A stretch of DNA of 64,000 nt from Chryseobacterium taiwanense (GCF_000813825.1 NZ_JWTA01000004.1:496001-560000); one strand, 5' to 3'. Numbered from the stretch's first letter, positions 24,216-34,305 are shown. The notes: generated by a model from the sequence alone, not told the origin. Numbers and translations are program-made.

Positions 24216-25412
24216 TTAAGAGATCACCCCTAATTCTTTTCCAACTTTTTCAAATGCAGCAATTGCTTTATCCAAATGTGCTCTTGTATGTGCCGCCGAA
24301 AGCTGAACTCTGATTCTTGCTTTTCCTTTCGGTACAACCGGATAGAAGAATCCGATCACGTAAATTCCTTCATCCATCAGTTTTTCAGCCATTTTTTGTG
24401 CTAAAGGCGCATCGTAAAGCATTACCGGAACAATAGCAGCATCTCCATCAGGAATATCGAAACCTTTAGACTTCATTTCTGCTCTGAAATATTCTGCGTT
24501 TTCCATCACCTGATCACGAAGAGAAGTGTCTTCAGAGATCATATCCAATACTTTCAAAGCTGCACCCACGATTCCCGGAGCCAATGAGTTTGAAAATAAA
24601 TAAGGTCTTGAACGCTGTCTTAGCATATCGATGATCTCTTTTTTACCGGAAGTAAATCCTCCTAAAGCACCACCAAGAGCTTTCCCTAACGTAGAAGTAA
24701 TAATATCTACTCTACCCATTACTTCATTTGCTTCGTGAGTTCCACGACCTGTTTTCCCGATGAAACCAGTTGCGTGAGAATCATCCACCATTACCAAAGC
24801 GTCATATTTATCAGCTAAATCACAAACACCTTTTAGGTCTGCAACGATTCCGTCCATTGAGAAAACTCCGTCTGTAACAATAATTTTGAAACGGTGATTT
24901 TTTTCAGAAGCTGCGATCAGCTGAGCTTCCAGATCTTCCATATTATTATTTTTGTAACGGTATCTTGCTGCTTTACAAAGACGAACTCCGTCGATGATCG
25001 AAGCGTGGTTCAATTCGTCAGAGATAATAGCATCTTCTTCTGTAAATAAAGGTTCGAAAACACCTCCGTTTGCATCAAAACAAGCTGCATAAAGGATCGT
25101 ATCTTCCAATCCTAAGAAATCAGCGATCTTTTGCTCCAATTGTTTGTGAATATCCTGAGTTCCGCAGATAAAACGTACTGAAGACATACCATAACCGTGA
25201 GATTCGATCATATCCTGAGACGCTTTCATCACTTCCGGATTGTTTGATAATCCCAAATAATTGTTGGCACAGAAGTTCAACAGCTTTTTTCCGTTCGCTT
25301 CTATTTCTGCACTCTGCTGAGAGGTAATGATTCTTTCTCTTTTGTAAAGTCCGTCGTTATCAATATTTTGTAGTTCGTTCTGTAAGTTTTCAAGATACTT
25401 TTTAGAGATCAT
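24216..25412 (-). CDS. kbl: Glycine C-acetyltransferase (2-amino-3-ketobutyrate CoA ligase)
   Basis: A 398-residue PLP-dependent enzyme of the alpha-oxoamine synthase family. Motifs are [16 protein letters not shown] (about 46-61), VDDSHATGF for cofactor binding, and [13 protein letters not shown] with the PLP lysine. It joins acetyl-CoA and glycine with 2-amino-3-ketobutyrate, the second step of threonine degradation after threonine dehydrogenase. Length equals E. coli KBL. Single-gene transcript ending at the hairpin at 24145. Confidence 0.95.
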   Translation of the reverse strand: MISKKYLENLQNELQNIDNDGLYKRERIITSQQSAEIEANGKKLLNFCANNYLGLSNNPEVMKASQDMIESHGYGMSSVRFICGTQDIHKQLEQKIADFLGLEDTILYAACFDANGGVFEPLFTEEDAIISDELNHASIIDGVRLCKAARYRYKNNNMEDLEAQLIAASEKNHRFKIIVTDGVFSMDGIVADLKGVCDLADKYDALVMVDDSHATGFIGKTGRGTHEANEVMGRVDIITSTLGKALGGALGGFTSGKKEIIDMLRQRSRPYLFSNSLAPGIVGAALKVLDMISEDTSLRDQVMENAEYFRAEMKSKGFDIPDGDAAIVPVMLYDAPLAQKMAEKLMDEGIYVIGFFYPVVPKGKARIRVQLSAAHTRAHLDKAIAAFEKVGKELGVIS

Positions 25413-25516
25413 TTCTAATAATTTTTAAGATGTGCTAATTTAATAAAATCGTGGTAAACTCATAGCTTTTCTGTTTTTTATTCTAAATGCTTAAATAAAA
25501 TCCAACTATTTTCGTT

Positions 25517-25543
25517 AATAGTCTATAATTCTAGTAGACTATT
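25517..25543. promoter_or_regulatory. 27-bp palindromic operator before the cupin gene
   Basis: AATAGTCT (25517-25524) and AGACTATT (25536-25543) are perfect 8-bp arms with an 11-base centre. The site ends three bases before the -7 element TATATTTG (25547-25554), so a bound regulator would contact RNA polymerase. Confidence 0.55.
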
Positions 25544-25546
25544 ATT

Positions 25547-25554
25547 TATATTTG
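25547..25554 (+). promoter_or_regulatory. -7 promoter element of the cupin gene
   Basis: TATATTTG is an exact TAnnTTTG match, 18 bases before the ATG at 25573. An upstream TTG in frame overlaps this element, so the ATG is taken as the start. Confidence 0.65.
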
Positions 25555-25572
25555 TTGTTTAAATTCAGTAAA

Positions 25573-26451
25573 ATGCGATTATCACCAGTACAAAAAATTG
25601 AAAACATATCCTCCGAAGACTTTCTAAAAACTTATCTGAAACCTGCAAAACCTGTCATTTTAAAAGATTTTGTAACTCCCAAAAGTCCGGCATTCAAAAA
25701 ATGGAATTATGATTATTTTAAAGAAATTGCAGGCGATCACAAAGTCAATATTTACGGAAGCGAGATCGAATCACTGGACAGAGTGGCCAGCAAACCGATC
25801 GGACAGAGCACTTTTTCAGATTATCTCGATTTAATTACCTCCTCTCCTACTGAGCATCGCCTTTTTCTCTTTAATCTATTAAGCATTAAACCTGAACTTA
25901 AAAATGATATTCATTACAATGATGTTACAAAAGGAAAAATTCTGAAATGGCTACCTTTTATCTTTTTTGGAGGGGAAGGCTCTATCACCCGAAATCATGT
26001 TGATATTGATATGTCGCATGTTTTTATTACCCAGTTTCAAGGTATCAAAAAGATCTGGCTTTTCCCTTGGGAACAATCGGATTTACTGTATAAACTTCCT
26101 TATAATTTTCACTCGATTACTAATATCAAAGAACCAGATTATGATGAATTTCCTGGACTAAAATATGTAGATGGGTATGAAGCCATCATCAATCCCGGGG
26201 AAACGCTTTATATTCCTTCCGGTTGGTGGCATTACATTCAATACGAAACGGAGGGCTATTCTGTTTCAATAAGGGCTTTACCTTCAAGCTGGTTGGAAAA
26301 ATGGAGAGGGTTTAAAAATCTTGTTCTTATCCGGCATTTTGATAATGTCATGCGAAATCTGTTTAAAGAAAAATGGTTTGATTTTAAAGTAAGAAAAGCT
26401 ACCCGAAAAGCCAACAGAGCGATTAAAAGACAGAAAAACTTCCAGATTTAA
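25573..26451 (+). CDS. Cupin-like/JmjC-domain protein
   Basis: A protein of 292 residues from the ATG. It belongs to the cupin_8/JmjC group of Fe(II)/2-oxoglutarate oxygenases: RNHVDIDMSHVFITQFQGIKKIWLFP (about 140-165) carries the H-x-D iron pair, and GETLYIPSGWWHYIQ (about 213-227) carries the distal His. In bacteria such enzymes hydroxylate proteins or small molecules; substrate unknown. The C-terminus is basic (RKATRKANRAIKRQKNF), possibly for nucleic-acid or membrane contact. It stands alone between kbl and a bidirectional terminator. Confidence 0.85.
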   Translation: MRLSPVQKIENISSEDFLKTYLKPAKPVILKDFVTPKSPAFKKWNYDYFKEIAGDHKVNIYGSEIESLDRVASKPIGQSTFSDYLDLITSSPTEHRLFLFNLLSIKPELKNDIHYNDVTKGKILKWLPFIFFGGEGSITRNHVDIDMSHVFITQFQGIKKIWLFPWEQSDLLYKLPYNFHSITNIKEPDYDEFPGLKYVDGYEAIINPGETLYIPSGWWHYIQYETEGYSVSIRALPSSWLEKWRGFKNLVLIRHFDNVMRNLFKEKWFDFKVRKATRKANRAIKRQKNFQI

Positions 26452-26565
26452 CAGAAATCTTAACCCTAAATAAATATATTATGGAATTCATTTATCTTAT
26501 CCTTTCAGCAGAAAGATCAACGTATTCTTTCTATCCTATTGCTTTTTATTAGTCTTTATGAAACA

Positions 26566-26594
26566 AAAACCCTTCAGAAGTTCTGAAGGGTTTT
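26566..26594. terminator. Bidirectional terminator between the cupin and M1 genes
   Basis: Perfect 14-bp stem AAAACCCTTCAGAA / TTCTGAAGGGTTTT with a one-base nominal loop (the inner pairs must open), between convergent genes. Confidence 0.85.
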
Positions 26595-26597
26595 ATT

Positions 26598-28520
26598 TTA
26601 TTTCTTTAAGAATTTTATGTTCTTATCTTTCACCTTGAAGATATAGGTTCCGGGAATCAGTTCTGAAATATTAATCGCTTTTCCGGGTTCATAAACCGCC
26701 TTTCTCACTAATTTTCCGTCAATAAAGTAAATGGCAAAATCTGTGGCTCTGTCAAGTCCTTTAATATTGATTTCGTTCTTTGCCGGGTTTGGATATAATG
26801 CAAATTCATCTTTATTAATCTCTGAAGTACTCAATGCATTATCCTGAGTTACTGTCGAATTTTTTTCAATAATCTGATATTCATAATTGAACTCTACACT
26901 CGCCACCGTAAATGCTACAGATTCCGTGAAATACTGATTGTTTGTTGTGTTATCAAGCGCAAAATAAGCAACCTGACCTCCTGTTCCCGTCACTTTAATC
27001 GGTAAAGGCATTTCGTAAAAGCTTACAGAAGAATGACTTTGTGTTTGTGAAGCCTTAAAGGTGATCTGATTCCCTGTCTGTTTCCAACGAATATCATAAG
27101 TAGGATAACCCTGTCCATAAATCCAATCGTTAAAAAACTCAGTAAGATCTTTTCCTGTAGATAACTGAATAGAATTTTTGAGATCTACCGTTCTTACGTA
27201 GTTATATGCTAAAGCAGGTCTTGCATGATAATCTTTTAGAGCCTGATAAAAAGCTGTTTCCCCTAAAATCCATTTTATCATTCTCACCACATATCCTCCT
27301 TTTGAATAGGATAATCTTCCACTGAAAATAGCATTGATGTTATTTAAACTTGCATCAGCAACGTAAACACTTCCACCAGCAGCACTTGTAATATAGTCTT
27401 TTTCTGATAATAAAAAGTTCATAAACTCTGTATTGGTCATTAGCAGCTTTTCATTTGCCAAATGTGCTCCAAATGTTGCAAAACCTTCATTCAGCCATAT
27501 ATCGTTCCATGCTCCGCAAGTCACTTTATCACCAAACCATTGATGAGCCAATTCGTGGGCAATCAGTCCTTTATCCCAACCTCCCATAGATGACATGGTC
27601 TGGTGTTCCATTCCACCACCATATTCAAATTCCATGTGCCCGTACTTTTCATTCCTGAAAGGATAAGGCCCGAAATAGGTTTCAAAAGTATTCATCACCT
27701 GTTTTGTCCAGTTGATGTTGGCCATGCTTGTCGTATTACTTGCAGTAGAAGGATACACATAATTGATAAATGGAAAAGGCGGCGTTCCCATGGTATCGGT
27801 AAGTTTTACATAATTTGTAATCGAAAGCGCAATCAGATAGGCCGCTGTCGGATACATCGTTCTCCAGAACGTCAGTTTTTGCCCGTTTCCAAGAGTCGTT
27901 TCAGACATCAATGTTCCGTTTGCAGCTACATTATACTGAGAAGGTGCCGTTATTTTAAAATCAAATCGATCAATTTTATCATTCAAGCTTTGTTTGGTTG
28001 GAAACCAGTCCTGTGCTCCGTAAGGTTCACTTAAAGTAGAGAGAATGGCCGTTCCACCTTGAGATCCTGTTGAAAAAGAGTTATTCGCCGTTGGTGGCGT
28101 TCCTGAATAATGAATGGTAAGTGAATCCAATACATTTGCAGCAAGTGCAACCGGAAAATCCACTTTTACTTCTTTTGTAGTTAACTGCTGAAAAGTAAGA
28201 TTCTGACCGTGATATTTTACCTGAGAAACCGTCAACGTATTTGAAAGATCAAAGTAAATATTACTCATACTCTGATTCGGCTTGAAATGAGACGTTACGG
28301 TTCCCGAAATCTGATATACAGTAGGATCCAGATTCACATCCATCCTTTGATACTGAAGATCATAGTTTAAGGTATTAGGATTGATATTGTAAGCGGTCAT
28401 TTTATTCGCAAAAGATTTCATTTCCTTCGCTCTGAATGATTTCATTTCAATATTTTCATCCTGTGCAGAAATCTGTTGAAAAGTAAGAATACTTAATATC
28501 AGAAAATAGAAGTGCTTCAT
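26598..28520 (-). CDS. T9SS-secreted M1-family metallopeptidase (aminopeptidase)
   Basis: A 640-residue zinc peptidase with signal peptide 1-19. The N-terminal M1 beta domain is about 45-240. The zinc motif is HELAHQW with the third ligand in WLNEGFA, and GGGMEHQTMSS just before it is the GAMEN-like exopeptidase motif. The C-terminal about 80 residues (LYPNPAKNEINIKGL ... GTYIFKVKDKNIKFLKK) form a T9SS type A sorting tail, so it is exported to the surface or medium. Release of amino acids from peptides is the expected role. Confidence 0.93.
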   Translation of the reverse strand: MKHFYFLILSILTFQQISAQDENIEMKSFRAKEMKSFANKMTAYNINPNTLNYDLQYQRMDVNLDPTVYQISGTVTSHFKPNQSMSNIYFDLSNTLTVSQVKYHGQNLTFQQLTTKEVKVDFPVALAANVLDSLTIHYSGTPPTANNSFSTGSQGGTAILSTLSEPYGAQDWFPTKQSLNDKIDRFDFKITAPSQYNVAANGTLMSETTLGNGQKLTFWRTMYPTAAYLIALSITNYVKLTDTMGTPPFPFINYVYPSTASNTTSMANINWTKQVMNTFETYFGPYPFRNEKYGHMEFEYGGGMEHQTMSSMGGWDKGLIAHELAHQWFGDKVTCGAWNDIWLNEGFATFGAHLANEKLLMTNTEFMNFLLSEKDYITSAAGGSVYVADASLNNINAIFSGRLSYSKGGYVVRMIKWILGETAFYQALKDYHARPALAYNYVRTVDLKNSIQLSTGKDLTEFFNDWIYGQGYPTYDIRWKQTGNQITFKASQTQSHSSVSFYEMPLPIKVTGTGGQVAYFALDNTTNNQYFTESVAFTVASVEFNYEYQIIEKNSTVTQDNALSTSEINKDEFALYPNPAKNEINIKGLDRATDFAIYFIDGKLVRKAVYEPGKAINISELIPGTYIFKVKDKNIKFLKK

Positions 28521-28548
28521 TTATAAATTATTAAAAATCAAAGATAAA

Positions 28549-28581
28549 AAAAACCTTCTAATCAAATATTAAAAGGTTTTT
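28549..28581 (-). terminator. Terminator after dacB
   Basis: AAAAACCTT pairs with AAGGTTTTT across a 15-base loop; on the minus strand it follows the dacB stop by 20 bases and has T residues after it. Confidence 0.65.
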
Positions 28582-28600
28582 AGAATTATTACTTTATATG

Positions 28601-30067
28601 TTAAAGTTCTAAAGTTGGTTCAAGAATTTTTTCCATTCTCTTTTTTACCATATCTACAGAACCTGCATAATTATTTACCAACAGTGAGAACACCAATGTT
28701 CTTCCTGAATTCGTTTTTATGTATCCCGCAAGGGTTTTTACTTTATTCAGCGTTCCTGTTTTTGCAAAGACCTGCCCGTTTCCGGCTTCATTGAACATTC
28801 TCTTTAGCGTTCCTGATTGTCCGCCAATTGGCAATGAAGTCAAATATGTCTGATAATACTTTTGGTTCATTAAAGAGGTAAGATATTTTACCTGGGCAAT
28901 TGGAGTTACCGTATTGCTTCTCGATAATCCGCTTCCATCCATATAATTTAAACCTTCTGCATCAAAAGCAACATCTTTCAAATGATCTTTCACTACAACT
29001 TTGCCACTTTCGCTGGTCTGATCTCCTTTTCTGAAAAACCCTACCGTTCTCAGTAATGCTTCTGCAAGAGAGTTATCACTATGCTGATTGGTGTAATACA
29101 CAATATCCGTTAATGTAGGAGACTTATAAGCAGAAACCAATTTTCTGCTTTCCGGTTCTGCATCCGTCATTTTCGGAGTTACTTTCCCTGTTACTGCAAT
29201 TCCGCTTTTCACCAAAGTAGTTCTGAATGAATTTGCAAGATAAGCAGGTGCATCAGGTAATTTTGTAGTTAAAGTACCATTTCCGTCATATTTTTCTGCA
29301 TATACCATTTGATTGGCATACGGAGAAACATAAAAGAATTTTTTATCTGCTGATAAGGTATTCTTTTTGACGATTAATTTTTCATTTGCTGGATTAATTT
29401 CACGGGTTGTACCTACCGGTAAATAGTAATTATTGTTTTCTAACCACACAACATTTTCCGGAAGTCTTGAAATGTTACCTTTGAAAAGCGCTGTCTGAAT
29501 AATAATATCACCATTTACTTTTTTAATACCCTCACGTGTAAGCCCACTCATAAAATCTGTAATGATTTCTCTGTAAGATAATGCGCCTGCTTTATTGGTT
29601 CCTAAAGAAGGATCTCCACTTCCTACAATGTACAGATTACCGTTTAAAACCCCGTTTTCATCTATCTGACCTGAATATTCAAGCTGCGTCATCCAACGAT
29701 AGTTTTCCCCCAACAAATTCAAAGCGGTCTCCGTCGTAAGCAATTTTGTGGTAGAAGCCGGAACCAAAGGCATATTTTCGTTATACGAAGAAATGATCTT
29801 TTTGGTCTTAGGATCGAACACCACAAAACCCCAACTTGCGTTTTTCAACACGGGATCCGTCATCATTGTATTAAGGTTCACATCCAACAGTTCTTTCGGC
29901 GAGAGAATTGTTTTTTCAATCGCAGCCACGGGAGAAGGCAGACTCAAATTGGGTTTCTGACTATCGTAAGTGGGAGTGAAAAGAACCGTAGAAACGGTAG
30001 ACTGAGCGAGGAATAAACCAGAGGCTAATACCGTAATACCTGAAATATATTTTCTGAATTTTACCAT
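28601..30067 (-). CDS. dacB: D-alanyl-D-alanine carboxypeptidase/endopeptidase (PBP4 family)
   Basis: A 488-residue serine peptidase of family S13 with signal peptide (1-22). The three penicillin-binding motifs are in order: STTK in MPLVPASTTKLL (about 105-108), SDN in YTNQHSDNSLAE, and KTG in VFAKTGTLNKV. Between the first two lies the large insertion typical of PBP4. It trims and cleaves peptidoglycan cross-links in the periplasm. Promoter element TACATTTG on the minus strand at 30155-30162. Confidence 0.93.
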   Translation of the reverse strand: MVKFRKYISGITVLASGLFLAQSTVSTVLFTPTYDSQKPNLSLPSPVAAIEKTILSPKELLDVNLNTMMTDPVLKNASWGFVVFDPKTKKIISSYNENMPLVPASTTKLLTTETALNLLGENYRWMTQLEYSGQIDENGVLNGNLYIVGSGDPSLGTNKAGALSYREIITDFMSGLTREGIKKVNGDIIIQTALFKGNISRLPENVVWLENNNYYLPVGTTREINPANEKLIVKKNTLSADKKFFYVSPYANQMVYAEKYDGNGTLTTKLPDAPAYLANSFRTTLVKSGIAVTGKVTPKMTDAEPESRKLVSAYKSPTLTDIVYYTNQHSDNSLAEALLRTVGFFRKGDQTSESGKVVVKDHLKDVAFDAEGLNYMDGSGLSRSNTVTPIAQVKYLTSLMNQKYYQTYLTSLPIGGQSGTLKRMFNEAGNGQVFAKTGTLNKVKTLAGYIKTNSGRTLVFSLLVNNYAGSVDMVKKRMEKILEPTLEL

Positions 30068-30154
30068 CTAATTTTCTTTTTATTACTCAATTTGGATGGC
30101 ACAGAATAACCATAGTTAAATCTAAAAAGCACAACCAAACATATAAGCAACGAT

Positions 30155-30162
30155 CAAATGTA
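30155..30162 (-). promoter_or_regulatory. -7 promoter element of dacB
   Basis: The minus strand reads TACATTTG, an exact TAnnTTTG, 88 bases upstream of the dacB ATG. No clear -33 TTG at the usual distance. Confidence 0.5.
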
Positions 30163-30227
30163 GAAATTATTGCTATTACTCAGATATTTAAGGTATTATA
30201 AAACCTTATAAAATTTGTTAAAATTTG

Positions 30228-32675
30228 TTAAAAATCAACAAAAACGTCTTTTTTGATGCTTTGATACGCAGTGATTTCGTCAAATTCTTTCAGACTCAAC
30301 AAAACCAACTTTTTGAATTTTTCGTAGTTCTTTCCTCTTGGAAGTTTGAGTAAGATTTGAAATTGATAGAGATTATTAAGTCTTGCTATTTGAGATTTTT
30401 CAGGTCCTAATACACAGTCTTCGGGAAGATATTTTCTTAAAACCGAACCTAAAAATTGAGAAGCACGATTCACCTTTTCTTCTTTTCTATGTTTAAGCTC
30501 AATCATAATCAACTTAGTAAAAGGTGGATAGTGAAATTTTTGACGTTCAGTTAAAATGTATTTATACACCTTTGCAGGATTATTCATTTTAATCAGCTGG
30601 AAAACAGAATGATCCGGATTAAAAGTCTGAATTAATATTTTCCCTTTCCCAGAAACTCTTCCTGCTCTTCCGGAAACCTGTGTAATGAGTTGATATGCTC
30701 TTTCTTCCGCTCTGAAATCCTGAACATACAACATAGAATCTGCTTTGGGAATGGCTACCAATTCGATATGGTCAAAATCCAAGCCTTTGGAGATCATTTG
30801 AGTTCCAACAATAATATCGATTTCTCCGTCTTCAATTTTCTCGTACAATTTCTCATAGGCAAATTTCTTTCTCATGGAATCGACATCCATTCTGTCAACC
30901 TCATTTTCAGGAAACAGTTTAGAAACTTCTTCATGAATCTGTTCAACGCCTACTCCTCTTTCATTCAGTTTTTCTGAATGGCATTTCGGACAAGCTTTCG
31001 GTTTTGAAGCTCTTTGACCACAATAATGGCATTTCATTTCGTTTGCAGCCTTGTGATAGGTCATTACCACATCACAATTCGAACAATAATTGACATACCC
31101 ACAAGATTCACATTCTATTACATTCGCATAACCACGGCGGTTATGAAGTACAATAGCCTGATTTTTTTCGTCTACAGTTCTTTTCAATTCATCAATTAAT
31201 CTCAAAGAAAAGTTTCCGGAGACTTTTTTTGAATCCTGAGCTTCTTTAAAGTTAATTAATTCATATTCAGGAAGCGTTACTTTCCCAAAACGTTCTTCAA
31301 GAAAAACATATTGTATTCGATCTTTTCTTGCATTGTAGTAACTTTCCACAGAAGGTGTTGCAGATCCCAAAATCACACGAGCATTATAAAAATTCCCCAA
31401 CACTAATGCAGCATCTTTTGCATTGAAATAAGGCGAAACTTCTCTGGGTCTGTAAGCAGAATCATGCTCTTCATCTACTACAATCAATCCTAAATTCTGA
31501 AAAGGCAGAAACAATGCATTTCTTGTTCCGATAAGGATTTTAATATCATTTTGTCTGATTCTCCTCCAGACTTCCACACGTTCAAAATCGGTAAGTTTTT
31601 GATGGTAGAAACCAAGTTGTCGACCGTATTTTTTTTCTAATCTTTGGGTAATTTGTTTGGTTAAAGAAATCTCAGGAAGCAAAAACAGAACATTTTTTCC
31701 TTCATTGATGCATTCTTCAATTTTTTCCAAATAAATATGGGTTTTCCCGGAAGATGTCACTCCGTGGAGCAAGACATTTTTTCCTTCTTCAAAAGCTTCA
31801 TCAATAGTAATCTTAGCTAATTTTTGAGATTCTGAAAGTTCTTCAATTTCTTCAATTTCCCCTTCATAGCTTTCGATCCTGTCTTTCTGCATATAATATT
31901 CCTCCACCAGATTTTTGTCTGCCAAAGCTTTGAAGTGTGAGCTTCCGAAATAGCCGTCTTCAAACAGATCAGATTTTTTAATATGCATATCCGGATTTTC
32001 CGTCTGCTTTTCTAAAATATGAAGGAAAAGATCTTTTTGCTTTTGGGCCCTTTTTAAGCTTAAAATAATTTCCGTAAGGTTCTGATTTTTTAAAACCTCA
32101 TCGTTAATTCTGACATAAGCAACTTCTTTCGCTTTGTATTTTTCCGCAATTTTTTCATCAATTTCGATGTATTGCAGGTCAATTAAGGAATTAATCGTCT
32201 TAATAATATCTTTTTTCGGAATGAAAGCTTCAATATCCGTTAAATTAATCAACTGACGAACTTCCAATGCCTGAATAAGATACATTTCGTTGACATCCAG
32301 ATTTTCAAAATCAACGGTAACATTAGGCTTTAATTTTAAATACGTTTCACTTTCCAGTTTCAGGGAAGACGGAAATGCAAAACGATAAATTTCTCCTAAT
32401 CCCGATAAATAATATTCTGAAAGCCAGTTCCAGAATTGTATCTGCTCTTGCGGAACAATCGGTTTGTCATCCAAAATACTGATGACTTCTTTGGCTACAA
32501 AACTTTCAGGAGCATTGTCATGAAGTTCAAAAACAATCCCTGTATAAATCTTTTTCCCACCAAAAGGAACCAATACACGCATTCCTACCTGAATTTCAGA
32601 TAATAGTTCCTGGGGAACTTTGTATGTAAAAGATCCTTTTAAATTTAATGGTAAAACGATTTGGGCGTAATTCAA
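30228..32675 (-). CDS. priA: Primosomal protein N' (replication restart helicase PriA)
   Basis: An 815-residue helicase. The N-terminal DNA-binding domain starts NYAQIVLPLNLKGSFTYKVP. Walker A is HGVTSSGKTH (about 304-313) and Walker B DEEH. The zinc-binding strand has CESCGYVNYCSNCD, CHYCG and CPKC, all eight Cys present. The C-terminal part includes GTQMISKGLDFDH and QVSGRAGR. It restarts stalled forks. The start is TTG at 32675: an in-frame TAA lies upstream and the next Met is at residue 32, inside the conserved domain. Confidence 0.95.
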   Translation of the reverse strand: MNYAQIVLPLNLKGSFTYKVPQELLSEIQVGMRVLVPFGGKKIYTGIVFELHDNAPESFVAKEVISILDDKPIVPQEQIQFWNWLSEYYLSGLGEIYRFAFPSSLKLESETYLKLKPNVTVDFENLDVNEMYLIQALEVRQLINLTDIEAFIPKKDIIKTINSLIDLQYIEIDEKIAEKYKAKEVAYVRINDEVLKNQNLTEIILSLKRAQKQKDLFLHILEKQTENPDMHIKKSDLFEDGYFGSSHFKALADKNLVEEYYMQKDRIESYEGEIEEIEELSESQKLAKITIDEAFEEGKNVLLHGVTSSGKTHIYLEKIEECINEGKNVLFLLPEISLTKQITQRLEKKYGRQLGFYHQKLTDFERVEVWRRIRQNDIKILIGTRNALFLPFQNLGLIVVDEEHDSAYRPREVSPYFNAKDAALVLGNFYNARVILGSATPSVESYYNARKDRIQYVFLEERFGKVTLPEYELINFKEAQDSKKVSGNFSLRLIDELKRTVDEKNQAIVLHNRRGYANVIECESCGYVNYCSNCDVVMTYHKAANEMKCHYCGQRASKPKACPKCHSEKLNERGVGVEQIHEEVSKLFPENEVDRMDVDSMRKKFAYEKLYEKIEDGEIDIIVGTQMISKGLDFDHIELVAIPKADSMLYVQDFRAEERAYQLITQVSGRAGRVSGKGKILIQTFNPDHSVFQLIKMNNPAKVYKYILTERQKFHYPPFTKLIMIELKHRKEEKVNRASQFLGSVLRKYLPEDCVLGPEKSQIARLNNLYQFQILLKLPRGKNYEKFKKLVLLSLKEFDEITAYQSIKKDVFVDF

Positions 32676-32780
32676 GAGAAATATTTAAAGTGTAAAATTA
32701 ATTTTTTCTTTTGTGAACTGCAATAATTTATATTTTTATCGTTCTAACTATAAACGAACTTTAAAATTAATAAACTATTT

Positions 32781-33251
32781 ATGAAAAGACTTTTATCCGC
32801 TGTATCACTCTTTTTGATACTTATCATTCAGGCACAGGAAAAAATCACTTTAAACAAAGGAGAAATTACCATCCCAATCGGCAAAAAAGTTCTGCTGAAA
32901 CCTGAAATAAAAAATAATACAATCAGTAAATTCGAAATCGTAAAAGAGGAAAATATTACCGAAAAGATTGATTTTTTTGATATGCTCCGCAACTACAAAA
33001 AGGATGATGTAAAGGATAACAGTGTTGAGCTTTTATTTAGTGAAGGTCAACTGATGGGATCACCTATTTTTGTTTTGAATGTTATTCAGAAAACCGGAAA
33101 AAATATGATCTTTAAAGCTAAAATTAGATTAAAAGGAAGTTCTTCCTACCAATCGACTTCAATTACTCCTTCAATAAGCAATACAGCCCATATGGAACAA
33201 TGGAAAGACAATATAGATTCTATTATCCTGTATGATTTTGAATTGAATTAA
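32781..33251 (+). CDS. Exported protein, unknown function
   Basis: A 156-residue protein with signal peptide 1-18 (MKRLLSAVSLFLILIIQAQ). The mature part has a Lys/Glu-rich beta pattern (ITLNKGEITIPIGKKVLLKPEIKNN) and a Ser/Thr-rich segment near 120-135. No family recognised. It is divergent from priA, and its stop overlaps the stop of the convergent AEC gene by four bases. Confidence 0.6.
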   Translation: MKRLLSAVSLFLILIIQAQEKITLNKGEITIPIGKKVLLKPEIKNNTISKFEIVKEENITEKIDFFDMLRNYKKDDVKDNSVELLFSEGQLMGSPIFVLNVIQKTGKNMIFKAKIRLKGSSSYQSTSITPSISNTAHMEQWKDNIDSIILYDFELN

Positions 33252-34156
33252 AAAAGCAATTCAATAATTTGATACCAAAATGCTGAAGTAAATAATCCCA
33301 CTATAATACTAAAACCAATCGTCAAATTCGTCAGCTTTGTGTTCAATCTGAACTGTTCTGCAATAATACTTGAGGTAAGAACGGTCGGCATTGCAGATTC
33401 AAAGATGGTGATTTTGGCGATGTTTCCTTTTATACCAAATAAAAATGCCAGTCCTAAGGTAATGGCAGGAGCCAGAATCAATTTATAGAACATAGAAGCG
33501 GACATTTGAGGAATCAATTTTTTCCAGCCATTGAATTTTAATTGTAATCCGACTGAAAATAATGCCAATGGACTTACTGTTGCTGCCAGTTTATCAAAAA
33601 ACGGTTCTGCTAACGTAAAATCTATGAATTGAGATAAGATCAGCGCTGCAATACAGCCTACTAATGGTGGAAAGGTAATCAATCTTTTCAGAATGAAAGT
33701 CGCGCTTATTTTCCCTGACTGACTTCCTCCTCTTAAGGCCGCAATAATTCCTAATGTAGAAAGCGAAAAAAACATGGTCTGATCACATATAATGGCAATA
33801 CTCAAAAGACTTTCACCGTAAAAAGCGGAAACAAGCGGAAATCCTATGAATGAAGTATTGCTATACCCACTTACCAGTTCCAATGTACTTCTTGAACGCC
33901 TTGAATATCCTTTGCTTTTACTGTAAAACATCATAAAGAAAAAGCAGAAAACCGAAGTAAGAAAAGTTGCTATAATCGGGAAAAGCATTTCTGTTGTCCA
34001 GTGGACTTTCGGCAGATATTTGAACGAAACAGCAGGAAGCGCAAGATAAAGAATCCAGGTATTGATTCCTTTATGAGCATCGGGATGAATGGATTTTGTA
34101 GCTTTGAAAACCATTCCTGCGATAATACACACTGCGATCAGGACAAAATTCACCAT
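33248..34156 (-). CDS. AEC-family (auxin efflux carrier) transporter
   Basis: A 302-residue membrane protein with about ten helices in two five-helix halves. VSGYSNTSFIGFPLVSAFYGE (about 98-118) and ITIFESAMPTVLTSSIIAEQF (about 250-270) are the conserved crossover segments of the AEC/BART group. In bacteria these carry malate, malonate or similar organic anions. Substrate not determinable. Single gene. Confidence 0.88.
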   Translation of the reverse strand: MVNFVLIAVCIIAGMVFKATKSIHPDAHKGINTWILYLALPAVSFKYLPKVHWTTEMLFPIIATFLTSVFCFFFMMFYSKSKGYSRRSRSTLELVSGYSNTSFIGFPLVSAFYGESLLSIAIICDQTMFFSLSTLGIIAALRGGSQSGKISATFILKRLITFPPLVGCIAALILSQFIDFTLAEPFFDKLAATVSPLALFSVGLQLKFNGWKKLIPQMSASMFYKLILAPAITLGLAFLFGIKGNIAKITIFESAMPTVLTSSIIAEQFRLNTKLTNLTIGFSIIVGLFTSAFWYQIIELLF

Positions 34157-34233
34157 AGTTGAAAAATATGGTGCTAATTTAAGGTTGATTTTCTAGTTGA
34201 TAATCAAAACTGATATTTTTCACATAACTTTTA

Positions 34234-34295
34234 TCATTCCGTAGGAATCTACCGTTCAGCTAAAATTATACAGCCTAGATTTCTACGGAATGACA
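34234..34295. repeat. Dispersed palindromic intergenic repeat, copy 4 (variant)
   Basis: TCATTCCGTAGGAATCTA (34234-34251) and TAGATTTCTACGGAATGA (34276-34293) form an 18-bp inverted repeat with one mismatch. It starts with TCATTC and ends GAATGACA like the other copies, but has CCGTAG in place of TGACGAAG. Confidence 0.8.
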
Positions 34296-34305
34296 AACTC
34301 TATTA

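Noticed and set aside
25480..25490. ATTCTAAAT before kbl as a Fur site
   Set aside because: Only one half-site is present and kbl has no iron link.
26481..26552. Short open frame of 23 codons after the cupin gene
   Set aside because: Too short, no promoter, and no sign of conservation can be judged; chance frame in AT-rich sequence.
30190..30238. Tandem AAATTTGTTAA motif and weak hairpin after priA
   Set aside because: The stem is only about five pairs and the repeat has two units; not enough to call a terminator or a functional repeat.
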